From contig NZ_JADMKV010000006.1 in assembly GCF_015476545.1 (NCBI RefSeq), forward strand, positions 1-41,068: 41,068 bases of DNA. Direction: 5' to 3'. Shown here piece by piece: positions 26,801-36,112 of the stretch; the first letter of the stretch is position 1, and each line of letters starts with the position of its first letter. This DNA comes from Methylobacter sp. BlB1. Lineage in GTDB: Bacteria; Pseudomonadota; Gammaproteobacteria; Methylococcales; Methylomonadaceae. The notes under the pieces are model-generated. The model had not been told where the DNA came from. It saw only the letters and a list, made by a program, of their open reading frames with translations, and searched no databases. Made by a program: the position numbers and the translations under genes.

Positions 26801-29800
26801 GATTGCGCGCAATAACACTGGGCGGCGCGCGGCGCAAGGCATTGCTGTAGATCACTGACGTCGCCAGCCGGCCGAAAATCTGGGCATCGGATTCGCTGGC
26901 GTTAAGATGACGCAGTACCTCCTGGCTGTGAAACCAGGCCATTTCAAAAGCCCGCTCGATAAAATGCCGGTCGCGATACTTGTCAATCAACTCAAGAACC
27001 GCTTCGCGCGTATCGGCCGCGCCGGTAATGATTTTCACGACCGCCGAGCTATCAGGCTCTATAAGCAGAGCCTGGCGAATCGCGATGATAGGATCGAGTA
27101 CGGGACCTTCGGTATTGGATAATGCCAATGGCCGGTCACTATCATCAAATACGGCCGGGTTGGCGGCCGTTCGCCCCCGGCCGATGAATTGGGTGCGGTC
27201 GGTCTCGTATGACGGCTCGTCGGCAGCAGTGCCCGTGACCGTGATCAGATGGAACATCCAAGGAGTGTGCTCCTCCGGCGTGCGGCGGCGGCGCGAGCAA
27301 AGTATCGCTTGCCGTTCGGGCAGGATTTCGGTTTGCACGAACAGGTTGCTGAAGACGCGATGCGCCAGATCGGCATTCAGCGGCGCCAGCACGACCTCGG
27401 CATAGCTGGTGACTTCGATACGGCGCATCTGGAGAGACAAATTAGTCAGCGTCACACGGCGGATCTCGACATCGTCCTCGGGTGAAACGCTGATTTCGGT
27501 ATGCGCTTCAATGTTCCGATCCCGGCGGCGGTATTCGGCGCGCGACTGCACGAAAATCGATTCATAATGGTCAGCTTTGCGCAGGGTTGGGTGATAGGCG
27601 CTGGACCAGTATTCGCGCGTATCGAGATCGCGCAGATAAATGAATGCCCCCCAGTTGTCGGCCGTGGTGTCTTCACGCCAGCGCGTAACGGCCAGATCGT
27701 GCCAGCGGCTGTAGCCGCCTCCGGCCTGAGTCGCCATGACATGGTAGCGGCCGTTCGATAACAGATGGACTTCGGGTATGGGCGTATTGGGATCGATGAA
27801 TACGCGCAGGATCTCGCCTTCCTCGGCGACGGGCGGACGCGCGGCAGCGCTGACTTCAGCCGCATGCGGATGCAAGGTATAGCCTTTCTTCGGTACGCGC
27901 TCCTGAAGCAGCAAATCGGTCGCCCGAACCAGCGGATCCGACATAAACCGGCGCTGCATCGGCCGGTCCAGCAGCACATGCTCGAACGCCAGAAGGCTCA
28001 TGCCTTGATGATGCGCCATGAAATTGCGCACGATCGCGCAGTTCTTGCCGCGCATGACCCGCGCCGGCGTATAGTCGATGGCCTCATAAAGCCCGTAGCG
28101 GCCGAGAAAACCGTTGGCCACCAGTGTTTGCAGATTACGGCAGGCCGATTGGGGTGTAACGGTCAACGCCAGCGCCGTAGCGTAGGGCGCGATGACCAGA
28201 TCGTCGCCCAGGCCGCGCTTGAAGCCCAATCCGGGCACGCCGAACGCGCGGTACTGATAGGTCTGATGCATATCGGTCAGGTTGTAGCACGACTCGGAAA
28301 TGCCCCATGGCACGTTGCGCTGCCGGCCGTATTCTATCTGCCGCGATACGGCGGCCCGGCAGGTCTGCTCCAGCAGCGTGTTCTGGTAACTGGGCATGAT
28401 CAGCTGGGGCATCAGATATTCGAACATCGAGCCGCTCCATGAAATCAGGCTGACGTCGCTACCCTGGCTGGTCAGCAAACGGCCGAGCGTGAACCAGTGC
28501 TGCTGCGGCAGTTGTCCCTGCGCGATCAGCAGAAAACTGACCAGGCGCGCTTCCGATGCCAGCAGATCGTAACAGGCCGGATCGCGGCGCCGCTCGCCGA
28601 CATCGTAGCCGATGGCCAGCAGATCCGCCTTGGTGTCATAGAGAAATTTGAAGTCCATATCGGCCAGCTTGCGGCAGCGCTCGATCAGTTCATCAATGAA
28701 CCTGATACGCTCTTTCGCCAGTTTATGCTGTATGCCTGTTGCAGGCTCAGCATCTGTCTCGCCTGTTTCAGCCAATTCCTGCAGAGTCGGGATTGCGCTG
28801 AAACGCCGCAGATCGGGTACTAAGGTATTAACGTCCTCCCGCAACGAGCTGACCTGATGGTCCAGCGTTTGCGCCCAATAGTGGAGTTCGCTTTCGGCAT
28901 CGGCCGACAACGCGGCAAACAGTTCTGCTGCGGCGTGCTGTATTTTTTCCAGCTGAGCATCGACCTCGACCAAGGTCTGAATTTCGCTATCCGGCTTGCG
29001 CGCAGCCAATAAATGCTGCAGCGTTTGAATGGGACTGGTCAGCGCCTGTGTTGGCGGCAGACGATCGTATTCAGCCAGCAGCACTTGAAACGTATCGTCC
29101 AGTCCTTGAATGGCATTGGCGGACAATACCGGCTGGGATTTCAGCTCGGCCATTCCCGTTTGCAATGTCAATAAACTGCCGACCAGATTGCCGCTGTCGA
29201 CTGACGACACATACTGCGGGTGCAGCGGTTGCAGCGTGCGCGTGTCGTACCAGTTGTAAAAATGGCCGTATTTGTAATTGCAGCCTTTGCCGTGCTGGTA
29301 GCGTTCCAATTTTTCCATGGTCGCCACAGTTTTCTCAGTGCGGTACAACAGCTCACCGGCTGAAATATAGCCGAAATCATAGGCAGCCAGATTGGCCGCC
29401 AACGCCATGCCCATGTTTGTAGGCGATGTACGCGAAGCAATAACCGGATCCGGATATTCCTGGAAATTGTCGGGCGGCAGCCAGTTATCGAGCGGCGCGA
29501 CAAATTCCGCGAAATACCGCCAGGTCCGCCGGGCCAGCGAGCGCAGAAAAATCCGCTCGTCAGCCGTTAAATCAGCGGCTGGCGGCGCCAATGGTTTACT
29601 GATCCACCAGCCTATGGCTGGTGATACCAGCCAAATCAACAGCACTGGCGCCGTAAGCAGCCATTCCGTCCATCGGCTGTCGCCCCATGCGAATGCCAGC
29701 GCTACGGCTAATCCTGACGCCATAACCGGCGCTATCCACATTTCCAGGAAAAAGTCACCCAGCGTTCTGCGGGTATTGCGGCGCACATAGGAGTTCGTGT

Positions 29801-32585
29801 GCCAGAGCAGCAATCCCCGCCGGGTAAACAGCATGCGTCCTGCCGAAGACAGAATGGCATCCAGGCAAATCAGTGTGTCATAAGGCAAAAGCACCAGAGC
29901 CAGCACCGCGAGCAATACCGAGCGCGTAGCGGATTTATTGACCAGAATGAAATGCTCCAGCCACTCACGATCTTCCGGCTTGCGGATCAGTTCAATCCCG
30001 GCCTCCAGCAGTGGTTGAAAAAACAGGATAATAATCACCAGCAATGTCCATGACCATGCTGGCATGGGACCGAACAGCCACCCACCCACCAGCAGGGCAA
30101 GCAGAGCCGGCGGCACCAGGCTGCGCCTTAGATTATCGAAAATTTTCCAGATCGACAAAGGCGCAAGCGGGTTCGGCTGCCGCTCGCCGTCCGGTCCCGG
30201 CACCTTCGGCAGCAGCCAACTGACCAACTGCCAATCGCCGCGTATCCAGCGGTGCCTCCTGCTGGCTTCCATCGCGTAACTGGCCGGATGTTCTTCTATC
30301 AGATCGACATCGCTCACCAGACCGGATCGCGCATGCCCGCTTTCCAGCAGATCATGGCTGAGAATGAGGTTTTCAGGAAAGCGTCCTTCCAGGGTCAGGC
30401 GAAAGGCATCGACGTCATAAATGCCTTTACCGATAAACGAGCCTTCGCCAAAAATATCCTGATAGACATCCGATACTTCACGGGTATAAGGATCAATGCC
30501 GGCTTCACCTGCGAACAGGCGAGTAAACCTTGACTGGCTCGCACTGAACAGGCTGATCGACGCACGGGGTTGCAGGATGGCGTAGCCGTCCGTTATGCGC
30601 CGCTTCGCATGGTCGTAAATCGGCCGGTTAAGAGGATGGGCAATATTGCCGACGAGCCTATGCGCCGCGTCCCGCGGCAGTTGCGTATCAGTGTCCAGGG
30701 TAATGACATATTTGATCGAAGGGAGAATGGACGGATCGCCGACCAGTTCCGAAAAGGCGGCTTCGCCATCGCCTCTCAGCACGGCATTGAACTGTTCCAG
30801 TTTGCCTCGCTTGCGCTCGTAACCCATCCAGACGCGTTCATGCGGATTCCATACCCGCGGCCGATGAAATAAATAAAAAATACACGGTCTATCGTTCCGG
30901 TATGTTGCATTGAGCGCCTCAACGGCTGTGCGCGCCAGCGTGAGCAGTTCTTCATCGCCTGGCTGCGTCTGTTCGGGCGCGTCGCTGAAATCGGTCAATA
31001 ACGCAAAGAACAGATTGGGATCCCGATTGCCGAGATAGCGGATCTCCATAGCTTCAACAAGCTCATCCACATCCTGCGGCTTGCTCAGCAAAGTCGGAAC
31101 CACCACCATCGTACGATGTTCGGCCGGAATGCCCCTTGAAAAATCCAGCCGAGGCGGCATGCGAGGCGGAACGATCATCATCGCGAATTGATTGACCAGC
31201 GGCACAGCCAGCGCCATGCCGCCGATCATGCTGCAGATGGCAAAGAACCAGAATTGCCAGTTACCTGGATCTATACCATCCAGCGACATCAGTACAATCG
31301 ACGCCGTTACGGCGGTAAGCAACAGAATGGAGCCGATATAAATACTCAGTCTAAAACGCCGGAAGACACGGACGGCGCGAACCATCCAGCTCATGTGATA
31401 GTCGACCTTGCGCTCCAGAGGATACCGCCCCTTATCGATCAGATAAAAACCAACATGCGCGGAACGGTCGGCGGTCGTCAAGCGCTCGGCAGCGGCCTGC
31501 GCGAACGCAACCGCTTCGCGGGCCACGTCTGATTCACTGTGCACGCTGCCCTTCGCTATTTTTTCAATGATGTGCCGATACAGGTCACGCGTGGCGAAAT
31601 TCTGCCTGCCGTACACACCAGCCGGATCTTTTCGCAGGATTTGCTCCACGGCGCTATGCGCTTCGACAAAATCCCGCCAATCCATAGAACTGATAAACCG
31701 CAAACTGCCAATACTGTTGGCGATGGAGATCTGGTTGGCTGCCGCCGTGTGGCTGGCGTCCTGGATTAACTGCGTCGAATTGACGCCCTGTTCGAGCAAC
31801 TGGTTATCGATCCAGGTCTGCACGAAGGCCAGCGACGTGCCCTGAATCTGGAGCCTTGCATTGAATTCTTCCACAATCGCCGCCGTTAATGGCACATCAG
31901 CAGCCGCAAACTCGGCGAGTAATTGCGCGAGCTGTTTTGGGTCCTTTTCGGCCATGTCCAGCATGCGATCAGCCCACATGACTGCTGTATTGTACTCTTC
32001 GCGCCCGCGCGCTATGCGCGATCCAACCCGTCGAAGATTCTCCAGTAAAGCCAGACGCAGCATGATCGGAAATGCCCATAATTCACCCAGCTTCAATGGC
32101 TCGACAGTCTGGTAGGCGGCGATGAAATGGGTCGCGTTTTCGCTGTCGACCCTGCCGTCCTGATGTGAAATCAGTTCCAGAGCCAGCTCATAAATACGAG
32201 GAAAACCAGCTGACTGACCGGTGGCCAGTTGTGGCAGTTCCCGACTATATGTGCGAGGGAGATGACGGCGCGCCAGATGAATCTGCTGCTCGATTAAATA
32301 AAAATTATCGAGCAGCCAAGCCTCAGCCGAGGAAATATGCTGCTCCTCATTGACTGCCGCTGTGACCACATCATAGGCTGCCAGCAGAACCTGTTCATTA
32401 TCGGCCAACCGAGGCAGCAAACGGTCCGGTCCGGGCCTAGGATTGATTCGATGCCGGCCGGCCAGCGCGACCGCATACCGCTTCAATTGCTCGACGCTGA
32501 ACAGTTCCGAGCGCAATAGCTCAGTATCCCTGCCATCCTGATGGTTGTGCCGCTCAAGTGTAGAAAACCCAAACTCTTTGAACAC
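23865..32585 (-). CDS. ndvB: Cyclic beta-1,2-glucan synthase (NdvB/Cgs type)
   Basis: A giant inner-membrane protein of 2,906 residues, comparable to Brucella Cgs and Rhizobium NdvB (about 2,830-2,870). It starts glucan chains on itself, extends them from UDP-glucose, closes the ring and trims the length. The N-terminal part is helical, with membrane segments near residue 420-480. A GT84 glycosyltransferase follows, with DTDTQLPRD near residue 640 and HRWIRGDWQ further on; further membrane segments lie around 820-1000. A glycoamylase-like domain and two carbohydrate-binding/GH94 regions come next, with CGDWNDGMNLIG near residue 2,590, the phosphorylase-type catalytic Asp. The start is placed at the GTG at 32585, which has AAGGAG nine bases upstream. 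The longest frame begins at another GTG at 32615 without a close Shine-Dalgarno sequence. The product is expected in the periplasm in osmotic adaptation. galU in this window could supply UDP-glucose. Confidence 0.93.
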   Translation of the reverse strand: MFKEFGFSTLERHNHQDGRDTELLRSELFSVEQLKRYAVALAGRHRINPRPGPDRLLPRLADNEQVLLAAYDVVTAAVNEEQHISSAEAWLLDNFYLIEQQIHLARRHLPRTYSRELPQLATGQSAGFPRIYELALELISHQDGRVDSENATHFIAAYQTVEPLKLGELWAFPIMLRLALLENLRRVGSRIARGREEYNTAVMWADRMLDMAEKDPKQLAQLLAEFAAADVPLTAAIVEEFNARLQIQGTSLAFVQTWIDNQLLEQGVNSTQLIQDASHTAAANQISIANSIGSLRFISSMDWRDFVEAHSAVEQILRKDPAGVYGRQNFATRDLYRHIIEKIAKGSVHSESDVAREAVAFAQAAAERLTTADRSAHVGFYLIDKGRYPLERKVDYHMSWMVRAVRVFRRFRLSIYIGSILLLTAVTASIVLMSLDGIDPGNWQFWFFAICSMIGGMALAVPLVNQFAMMIVPPRMPPRLDFSRGIPAEHRTMVVVPTLLSKPQDVDELVEAMEIRYLGNRDPNLFFALLTDFSDAPEQTQPGDEELLTLARTAVEALNATYRNDRPCIFYLFHRPRVWNPHERVWMGYERKRGKLEQFNAVLRGDGEAAFSELVGDPSILPSIKYVITLDTDTQLPRDAAHRLVGNIAHPLNRPIYDHAKRRITDGYAILQPRASISLFSASQSRFTRLFAGEAGIDPYTREVSDVYQDIFGEGSFIGKGIYDVDAFRLTLEGRFPENLILSHDLLESGHARSGLVSDVDLIEEHPASYAMEASRRHRWIRGDWQLVSWLLPKVPGPDGERQPNPLAPLSIWKIFDNLRRSLVPPALLALLVGGWLFGPMPAWSWTLLVIIILFFQPLLEAGIELIRKPEDREWLEHFILVNKSATRSVLLAVLALVLLPYDTLICLDAILSSAGRMLFTRRGLLLWHTNSYVRRNTRRTLGDFFLEMWIAPVMASGLAVALAFAWGDSRWTEWLLTAPVLLIWLVSPAIGWWISKPLAPPAADLTADERIFLRSLARRTWRYFAEFVAPLDNWLPPDNFQEYPDPVIASRTSPTNMGMALAANLAAYDFGYISAGELLYRTEKTVATMEKLERYQHGKGCNYKYGHFYNWYDTRTLQPLHPQYVSSVDSGNLVGSLLTLQTGMAELKSQPVLSANAIQGLDDTFQVLLAEYDRLPPTQALTSPIQTLQHLLAARKPDSEIQTLVEVDAQLEKIQHAAAELFAALSADAESELHYWAQTLDHQVSSLREDVNTLVPDLRRFSAIPTLQELAETGETDAEPATGIQHKLAKERIRFIDELIERCRKLADMDFKFLYDTKADLLAIGYDVGERRRDPACYDLLASEARLVSFLLIAQGQLPQQHWFTLGRLLTSQGSDVSLISWSGSMFEYLMPQLIMPSYQNTLLEQTCRAAVSRQIEYGRQRNVPWGISESCYNLTDMHQTYQYRAFGVPGLGFKRGLGDDLVIAPYATALALTVTPQSACRNLQTLVANGFLGRYGLYEAIDYTPARVMRGKNCAIVRNFMAHHQGMSLLAFEHVLLDRPMQRRFMSDPLVRATDLLLQERVPKKGYTLHPHAAEVSAAARPPVAEEGEILRVFIDPNTPIPEVHLLSNGRYHVMATQAGGGYSRWHDLAVTRWREDTTADNWGAFIYLRDLDTREYWSSAYHPTLRKADHYESIFVQSRAEYRRRDRNIEAHTEISVSPEDDVEIRRVTLTNLSLQMRRIEVTSYAEVVLAPLNADLAHRVFSNLFVQTEILPERQAILCSRRRRTPEEHTPWMFHLITVTGTAADEPSYETDRTQFIGRGRTAANPAVFDDSDRPLALSNTEGPVLDPIIAIRQALLIEPDSSAVVKIITGAADTREAVLELIDKYRDRHFIERAFEMAWFHSQEVLRHLNASESDAQIFGRLATSVIYSNALRRAPPSVIARNQLGQPGLWPFAVSGDWPIVLVRIGDVSRIDLVRQMLQAHAYWRVKGLATDLVILNEDFSGYRAVLHDQIMGLINIISNEAQMLDKPGGVFVRRAEDLTEEDRVLFQTVARVVLTDTAGTLAEQVEQRVAAERVAERRKRWRQGSIQRRILTEHFPEALVPIRQPAAEVINPLPARERIFFNGLGGFTPDGREYVITLEPGQNTPAPWANVIASPYIGTVVSESGGAYTWVGNAHEFRLTPFHNDPLSDISGEAFYVRDEETGEFWSPTPLPARGRSGYVCRHGFGYSTFEHFEAGIYSELTTYVAMDEPVKFVVVKLRNDSGRPRHLSLTGYWELVMGEWRHANQMHIVTETDHHSGALLARNAYGRESAHRVVFVQISELVHTVTGNRAEFIGRNGSLARPAALYRTHLSGKIGAGLDPCAAMQTPIELENGQEREIVFVIGASHDTEGAQRLTRRFGEPISARQALEAVWAHWNRTLGAVYVETPDRAFDVMANGWLIYQTLSCRVWGRSGYYQSGGAYGFRDQLQDTMALIHATPRLAREQLLRCAGRQFIQGDVQHWWHPPGGQGVRTHFSDDYLWLPYATCRYVTATGDTGVLDEFVHFLEGRELGPEEEAYYDQPLQSSEGASLYEHCVRAIKYGLRFGDHDLPLIGCGDWNDGMNLIGREGKGESVWLAWFLYDNLRLFADLARSRSDEGFAEICRERAGQLLLNIEANAWDGAWYRRAYFDDGTPLGSASNDECQIDSISQSWAIISGGGNPERARQAMEAVDERLVRREVQIVQLLTPPFDKSDLEPGYIKGYVPGVRENGGQYTHAAIWTAMAFAMMGDKKRAWELFTMLNPINRTGQAQQRELYKVEPYVIAADIYGAPPHTGRGGWTWYTGAAGWLYRLSVETLLGLQLKVDKLHITPYMPDHWPSYKIHYRYRDTLYRITVKRIGEKPEQVIRVLIDGAESEEPGAISLIDDRQPHDVDVELGRR

Positions 32586-32615
32586 TATGCTATTCTCCTT
32601 GCTCGAGTTCGACAC

Positions 32616-33061
32616 TGATTGGTCTGTAATTCCGCTCCTTTAGAACTGACTCGTACTATCCCGATACCGGCATTATCTATCTATCGGCCAGGCAAGAAAA
32701 CTGACTGATTCCTGTGCAATGGGCTGTAAGGAAGTATGAACTGTTTAATAGAGCTTTTCCTGAACTCAAGCCTAAATTAATGGCCCGGACTTTTCATTCA
32801 ATGCTCAAATAGAAAAATTCCGGATTAATTTTAAAGACATAAAAGCGAACATTTAATAAAAACCACTGATTAATCCATACGGAACAAATCTGATAAATCT
32901 TGTCATCAGCCGAGAAATAGCAAAGTTGATTCTAAATTTCTTTTCTCAAGTGTTCTTGGCAAGTTTATTGATCGTTTTAATCAAATTTTAGACTCATTAA
33001 TCCTGTTGTTTTCTCCAGCTCATTAAAACTTACGCGCCCAATGCAAAAAATATTGAAGGGC
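32616..33061. other. Non-coding region upstream of ndvB
   Basis: About 450 bases, AT-rich, with no supported frame on either strand. It should hold the ndvB promoter and leader. I see no strong hairpin or clear sigma-70 promoter. Confidence 0.5.
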
Positions 33062-33211
33062 TTAAATCGGTCTTCGACCTTGAATAACGCGTATCACGAT
33101 CACTATCAGCGCGAGAACCAAAAGAAGATGAATAAAACCGCCCAGCGTGTATGAGGAAACCAAGCCAAGCAACCAAAGAATAATCAGGACGACCGCTATA
33201 GTTTCAAGCAT
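33062..33211 (-). CDS. Lmo0937-type small membrane protein (DUF5670)
   Basis: A 49-residue protein, read from an ATG with GGAG eight bases upstream. It has two hydrophobic segments (MLETIAVVLIILWLLGLV and GFIHLLLVLALIVIVI) linked by SSYTLGG, and ends with a basic tail RVIQGRRP. This is the full pattern of the DUF5670/lmo0937 family, small membrane proteins often found near stress genes. The function is not known. It lies between the ndvB upstream region and the DUF1207 gene, on the same strand. Confidence 0.85.
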   Translation of the reverse strand: MLETIAVVLIILWLLGLVSSYTLGGFIHLLLVLALIVIVIRVIQGRRPI

Positions 33212-33394
33212 TTCTACTTCTCCTCTAAAAAGCCATCAATGGATGACGTTTTTTAACTCAAGCGAGCAAAATGGCTGCCGCGAAGGCCAGCCAAAGATGG
33301 TTAAAAATATTGCTGTAAATTTACTATCCTTGACCGAAAAGGCTTCAGGATAAAAATACCTTGCCTCGAGCACTTCATTTCAAACGCTTGCCCG

Positions 33395-34522
33395 TCAAAA
33401 ATGGAAATGAGCGCCGAGACCTACATATTCCATTTTATTGACATAGAATTGGCCGCTTGGGGAGTGGCCGTTAAAATATTCCAGAAGAATCTGAAAATGC
33501 CGCCCCATCACGTCCAGGTTTTCGAATTGAACGCCAGCGCGCGCCGACACGTCAGTTTGCCAGTCATTCTCTTCGTAGTTTTTGAGATCCACCGCTGCGA
33601 TTGGCCGCATGGCTCCAAATTCCAGGCGCCATGGGCTTCTATACTCAATCCCGTATTGTAACGACCAGGGTTTGAGCGATGCAGGGTCCGTATTGAACAG
33701 GCCGCCGCCGCCGCCATACAATCGAATCCCGTAAGGAAACTCATAAGAGAGTTTCAGATCCACCCCTTCGAAACTCAGATTCACACGTTGCAATTGGGTA
33801 CGCAGCAGAAACTCGTCACCGATATGGGAACTCTGATGGAAAATCCGGCCAAAGGCCGAGAAGTCACCTATGCGCACGCTCGAATACACTGCCCCGAAAA
33901 AATCGGTATTGATTAAATCCGATGAAGGAGCGTCGAGATTGAAATCGCTAAAAACGCCGCCCTGAAGCCCCGCCTCCCACTGTCCCGCAAATCGTCGCCC
34001 GAAACCTAGGTTTCCACGGTAAAACGGTATGGTTTCGCCAAAACTGACTGTCGCTATATTGTTGGCATTCTCAAAATCGCCAGTGGCACTGGTATAATGA
34101 TAAGCAGCTGAAAAATGAGGCCAACGCGGATCGGCCAGTAAACGCTTGAACAGATGCCCTTCCGGCAAAAATCCGGTCTGCAGTGCCAATTGCCCGCTCG
34201 GTTGAGCAGTCTCACGAACCCATGGTGACGGGACTGATGCCAACTGTTTTTCACTTGCCACCGTCTCAACGCCGGCAACTCCCGGAATGCTCGACAATGC
34301 GTCCATGACCTTGGCACGATCTGTTCCCATTAAGTCATCGGTGCGAATCTTAATAACGCCGTTTCTTACGTTCAATTCCGGATTAGCGAGCTTGAACTCG
34401 CGCTGAAGTATACTGGCAGCATATCCGGCGATATAAGCATCTTCTACCGGCGCCGCTTTGACGCCGGGAAGATACAGAAAAAAAATGATGGCCATTACTA
34501 AGTAGTAACGCACGTAACTCAT
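33395..34522 (-). CDS. DUF1207 outer-membrane protein with a BON-like N-terminal region
   Basis: A 375-residue protein with a signal peptide (about 1-23, ending VKAAP). Residues 50-88 (NGVIKIRTDDL, then AKVMDALSSIPGVAGVETV) resemble a BON domain. From about 115 the sequence is that of DUF1207: FLPEGHLFKRLLADPRWPHF, LDAPSSDLINTDFFG, HQSSHIGDEFLLR, RLYGGGGGLF, EYFNGHSPSGQFY. It ends in Phe after alternating hydrophobic residues, as outer-membrane beta-barrels do. The ATG is one base after the stop of the BON lipoprotein gene and has no Shine-Dalgarno sequence of its own, so the two are probably translated together. Confidence 0.88.
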   Translation of the reverse strand: MSYVRYYLVMAIIFFLYLPGVKAAPVEDAYIAGYAASILQREFKLANPELNVRNGVIKIRTDDLMGTDRAKVMDALSSIPGVAGVETVASEKQLASVPSPWVRETAQPSGQLALQTGFLPEGHLFKRLLADPRWPHFSAAYHYTSATGDFENANNIATVSFGETIPFYRGNLGFGRRFAGQWEAGLQGGVFSDFNLDAPSSDLINTDFFGAVYSSVRIGDFSAFGRIFHQSSHIGDEFLLRTQLQRVNLSFEGVDLKLSYEFPYGIRLYGGGGGLFNTDPASLKPWSLQYGIEYRSPWRLEFGAMRPIAAVDLKNYEENDWQTDVSARAGVQFENLDVMGRHFQILLEYFNGHSPSGQFYVNKMEYVGLGAHFHF

Positions 34523-34523
34523 C

Positions 34524-34991
34524 TTATTTCGCTACAGGACTAACGACCAGATTGCTCTCTACCGATTTCACTCCCTTAACGCCGCGGGCTATCTCTAAAG
34601 CTCTGTCTGCGCTTTGCTGGGAGTTAAGAACACCGCTCAGCTTGACGACGCCTTTATCGGTCACTACATCAATCTTAGTTGCACTCAATAAGGGATCGGC
34701 TACCATTTCCCCTTTAATTTTGGCGGTTATAGCGGAATCGTCCAGATATTCTTCGACAGATCCGGATTTTTGTCCCATCGCCTCATCCCGCTTTTCCATG
34801 CTTTCCTGTCTCTGCTCAGTGCCCTCTTCGAGTCTCTCCTGCGTTCTTTCAGTAGCCTCATCGACTTTTTTACCTGCCTCTTCGGCCGGCCCTTCCTGTT
34901 TACAGCCGGTCAGGCCGATTACTGCGGCTAATAAGAGTGTTACAAACAGGTTATTTGAAAAAATCACTGGTTGATCGTTTTTTATCTTCAT
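34524..34991 (-). CDS. BON-domain lipoprotein
   Basis: A 155-residue protein. The start MKIKNDQ (with AAGGA upstream) is used rather than an ATG 48 bases earlier. The signal peptide ends in lipobox LTGC with Cys30. A highly charged helical linker follows (about 36-75, Glu/Gln/Arg rich). The BON domain runs from about 80 to the end: DSAITAKIKGEMVADPLL, DKGVVKLSGVL, GVKGVKSVESNLVV. BON proteins such as OsmY protect the envelope under osmotic stress. It forms a two-gene unit with the DUF1207 gene. Confidence 0.9.
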   Translation of the reverse strand: MKIKNDQPVIFSNNLFVTLLLAAVIGLTGCKQEGPAEEAGKKVDEATERTQERLEEGTEQRQESMEKRDEAMGQKSGSVEEYLDDSAITAKIKGEMVADPLLSATKIDVVTDKGVVKLSGVLNSQQSADRALEIARGVKGVKSVESNLVVSPVAK

Positions 34992-35536
34992 GGGATATTC
35001 CTTAATAAAGTGGTTGTTAAAAGTCTTGGCTATTTGCAACTTATGATTGCCAATTGGTCAAGGTTACTCCTAATTCCCAAGTTCCTATTCATGACTAAGT
35101 TCTGTTCATAAAGATCAGAATCTTAAAAATGACCGGCATCAATCCGATTTTACCGACGTGATTTGCAACCCTGCGGCCGGCATACGTCGGGCTGAAGTTA
35201 CACTTTAAAGAAATTGCAGCCATTCCTGGCCTTTAAGTTACTGCTTAAGTCAGTGTTGGCTCTAGAACTCAAACTCTATCGCCGACAAATATCGGCTATT
35301 TCATTTCATGGCTCAAAATAGTCAGCGCCAGTCCGATATTTAACATTTAGAGGGTAATTCCATACACGGCGATACGAGCTGGCCAAGTCAGAATTACATT
35401 TATCTTTCACATCAGAAGATTAGAGTTCCAATAGGGGTTATATCTATTGGCCTGCTCATGCTCCTGAAGCTATATGCTCAAACTTATCCATTCATGGCTG
35501 GGTTTCAGCCAAAGATTCAATCATGATGTCTTTAGT
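34992..35536. other. Non-coding region upstream of the BON lipoprotein gene
   Basis: About 545 bases without a supported frame. It should contain the promoter of the BON/DUF1207 unit near its left end. Several short inverted words (for example CCGAC..GTCGG) occur but no clear element. Confidence 0.45.
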
Positions 35537-35618
35537 AAAGGGGATGCTTTGATGTAATGCCGTCCATGTTTTGGCATTGCAATCAAAATGTGTAATACAT
35601 CAGAAAACCATCCCCTTT
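35537..35618. repeat. Nested 82-bp inverted repeat after csbD
   Basis: The outer arms AAAGGGGATG (35537-35546) and CATCCCCTTT (35609-35618) are perfect. The next arms GATGTA (35551-35556) and TACATC (35596-35601) continue the terminal repeat after a small difference. An inner hairpin TTTGAT..AATGCC / GGCATT..ATCAAA closes the centre. The ends thus behave like terminal inverted repeats of about 20 bp around a folded core. It lies 20 bases past the csbD stop. It could be a terminator, a small structured RNA or a miniature repeat element. Confidence 0.55.
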
Positions 35619-35637
35619 CTTTCCAAGAATCTATTGA

Positions 35638-35838
35638 TTAATGGATTCTATCTTCAAAATCCCGAAGCCTTCGTTCGGCTTCGTCTTTTTGAATACCATA
35701 GCGTTCCTGGATTTTGCCCAGCAACACGTCACGTTTGCCTGCAATTTGATCGATTTCGTCATCGGTCAAATCGCCCCAGGCTTCTTTTACTTTACCTTTC
35801 AATTGTTTCCAATTACCTTCTATTTGGTCCCAAGCCAT
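35638..35838 (-). CDS. CsbD family stress protein
   Basis: A 66-residue cytoplasmic protein with the CsbD pattern MAWDQIEGNWKQLKGKVKEA, then WGDLTDDEIDQIAGKRDVLLGKIQ and ending ERRLRDFEDRIH. Families of this kind are induced by general stress; the mechanism is unknown. The start is fixed by GGAG seven bases upstream; longer frames run into the upstream region. It is a single gene followed by the nested inverted repeat. Confidence 0.93.
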   Translation of the reverse strand: MAWDQIEGNWKQLKGKVKEAWGDLTDDEIDQIAGKRDVLLGKIQERYGIQKDEAERRLRDFEDRIH

Positions 35839-36112
35839 TTCTATTCTCCTCATTGTTTGTGAAAGAACAAATTTCCTATACCACAGGAAACTCAGCTTAG
35901 CGGCGAACAATTGTGCATTTCGCCTTACGTTTAAGGTTAAAATATAGTCAAAGAAACCCAGATGGTCTGTGCGGTGGCACACATAAGCATTCTGTCCTTA
36001 ATATGACCTTGAAGCTTATAAGTATGCGAAGGTGAAGGCGAAGCCGGTCTGTTATTTAGGTATTCATAGATTAAAAAATTTCCAATTCTATGAATTACAT
36101 GTATTAGTTAAG

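Noticed and set aside
25380-26858. 492-residue plus-strand frame inside ndvB
   Set aside because: It is antisense to a long, well-supported coding region of high GC content where long shadow frames are expected.
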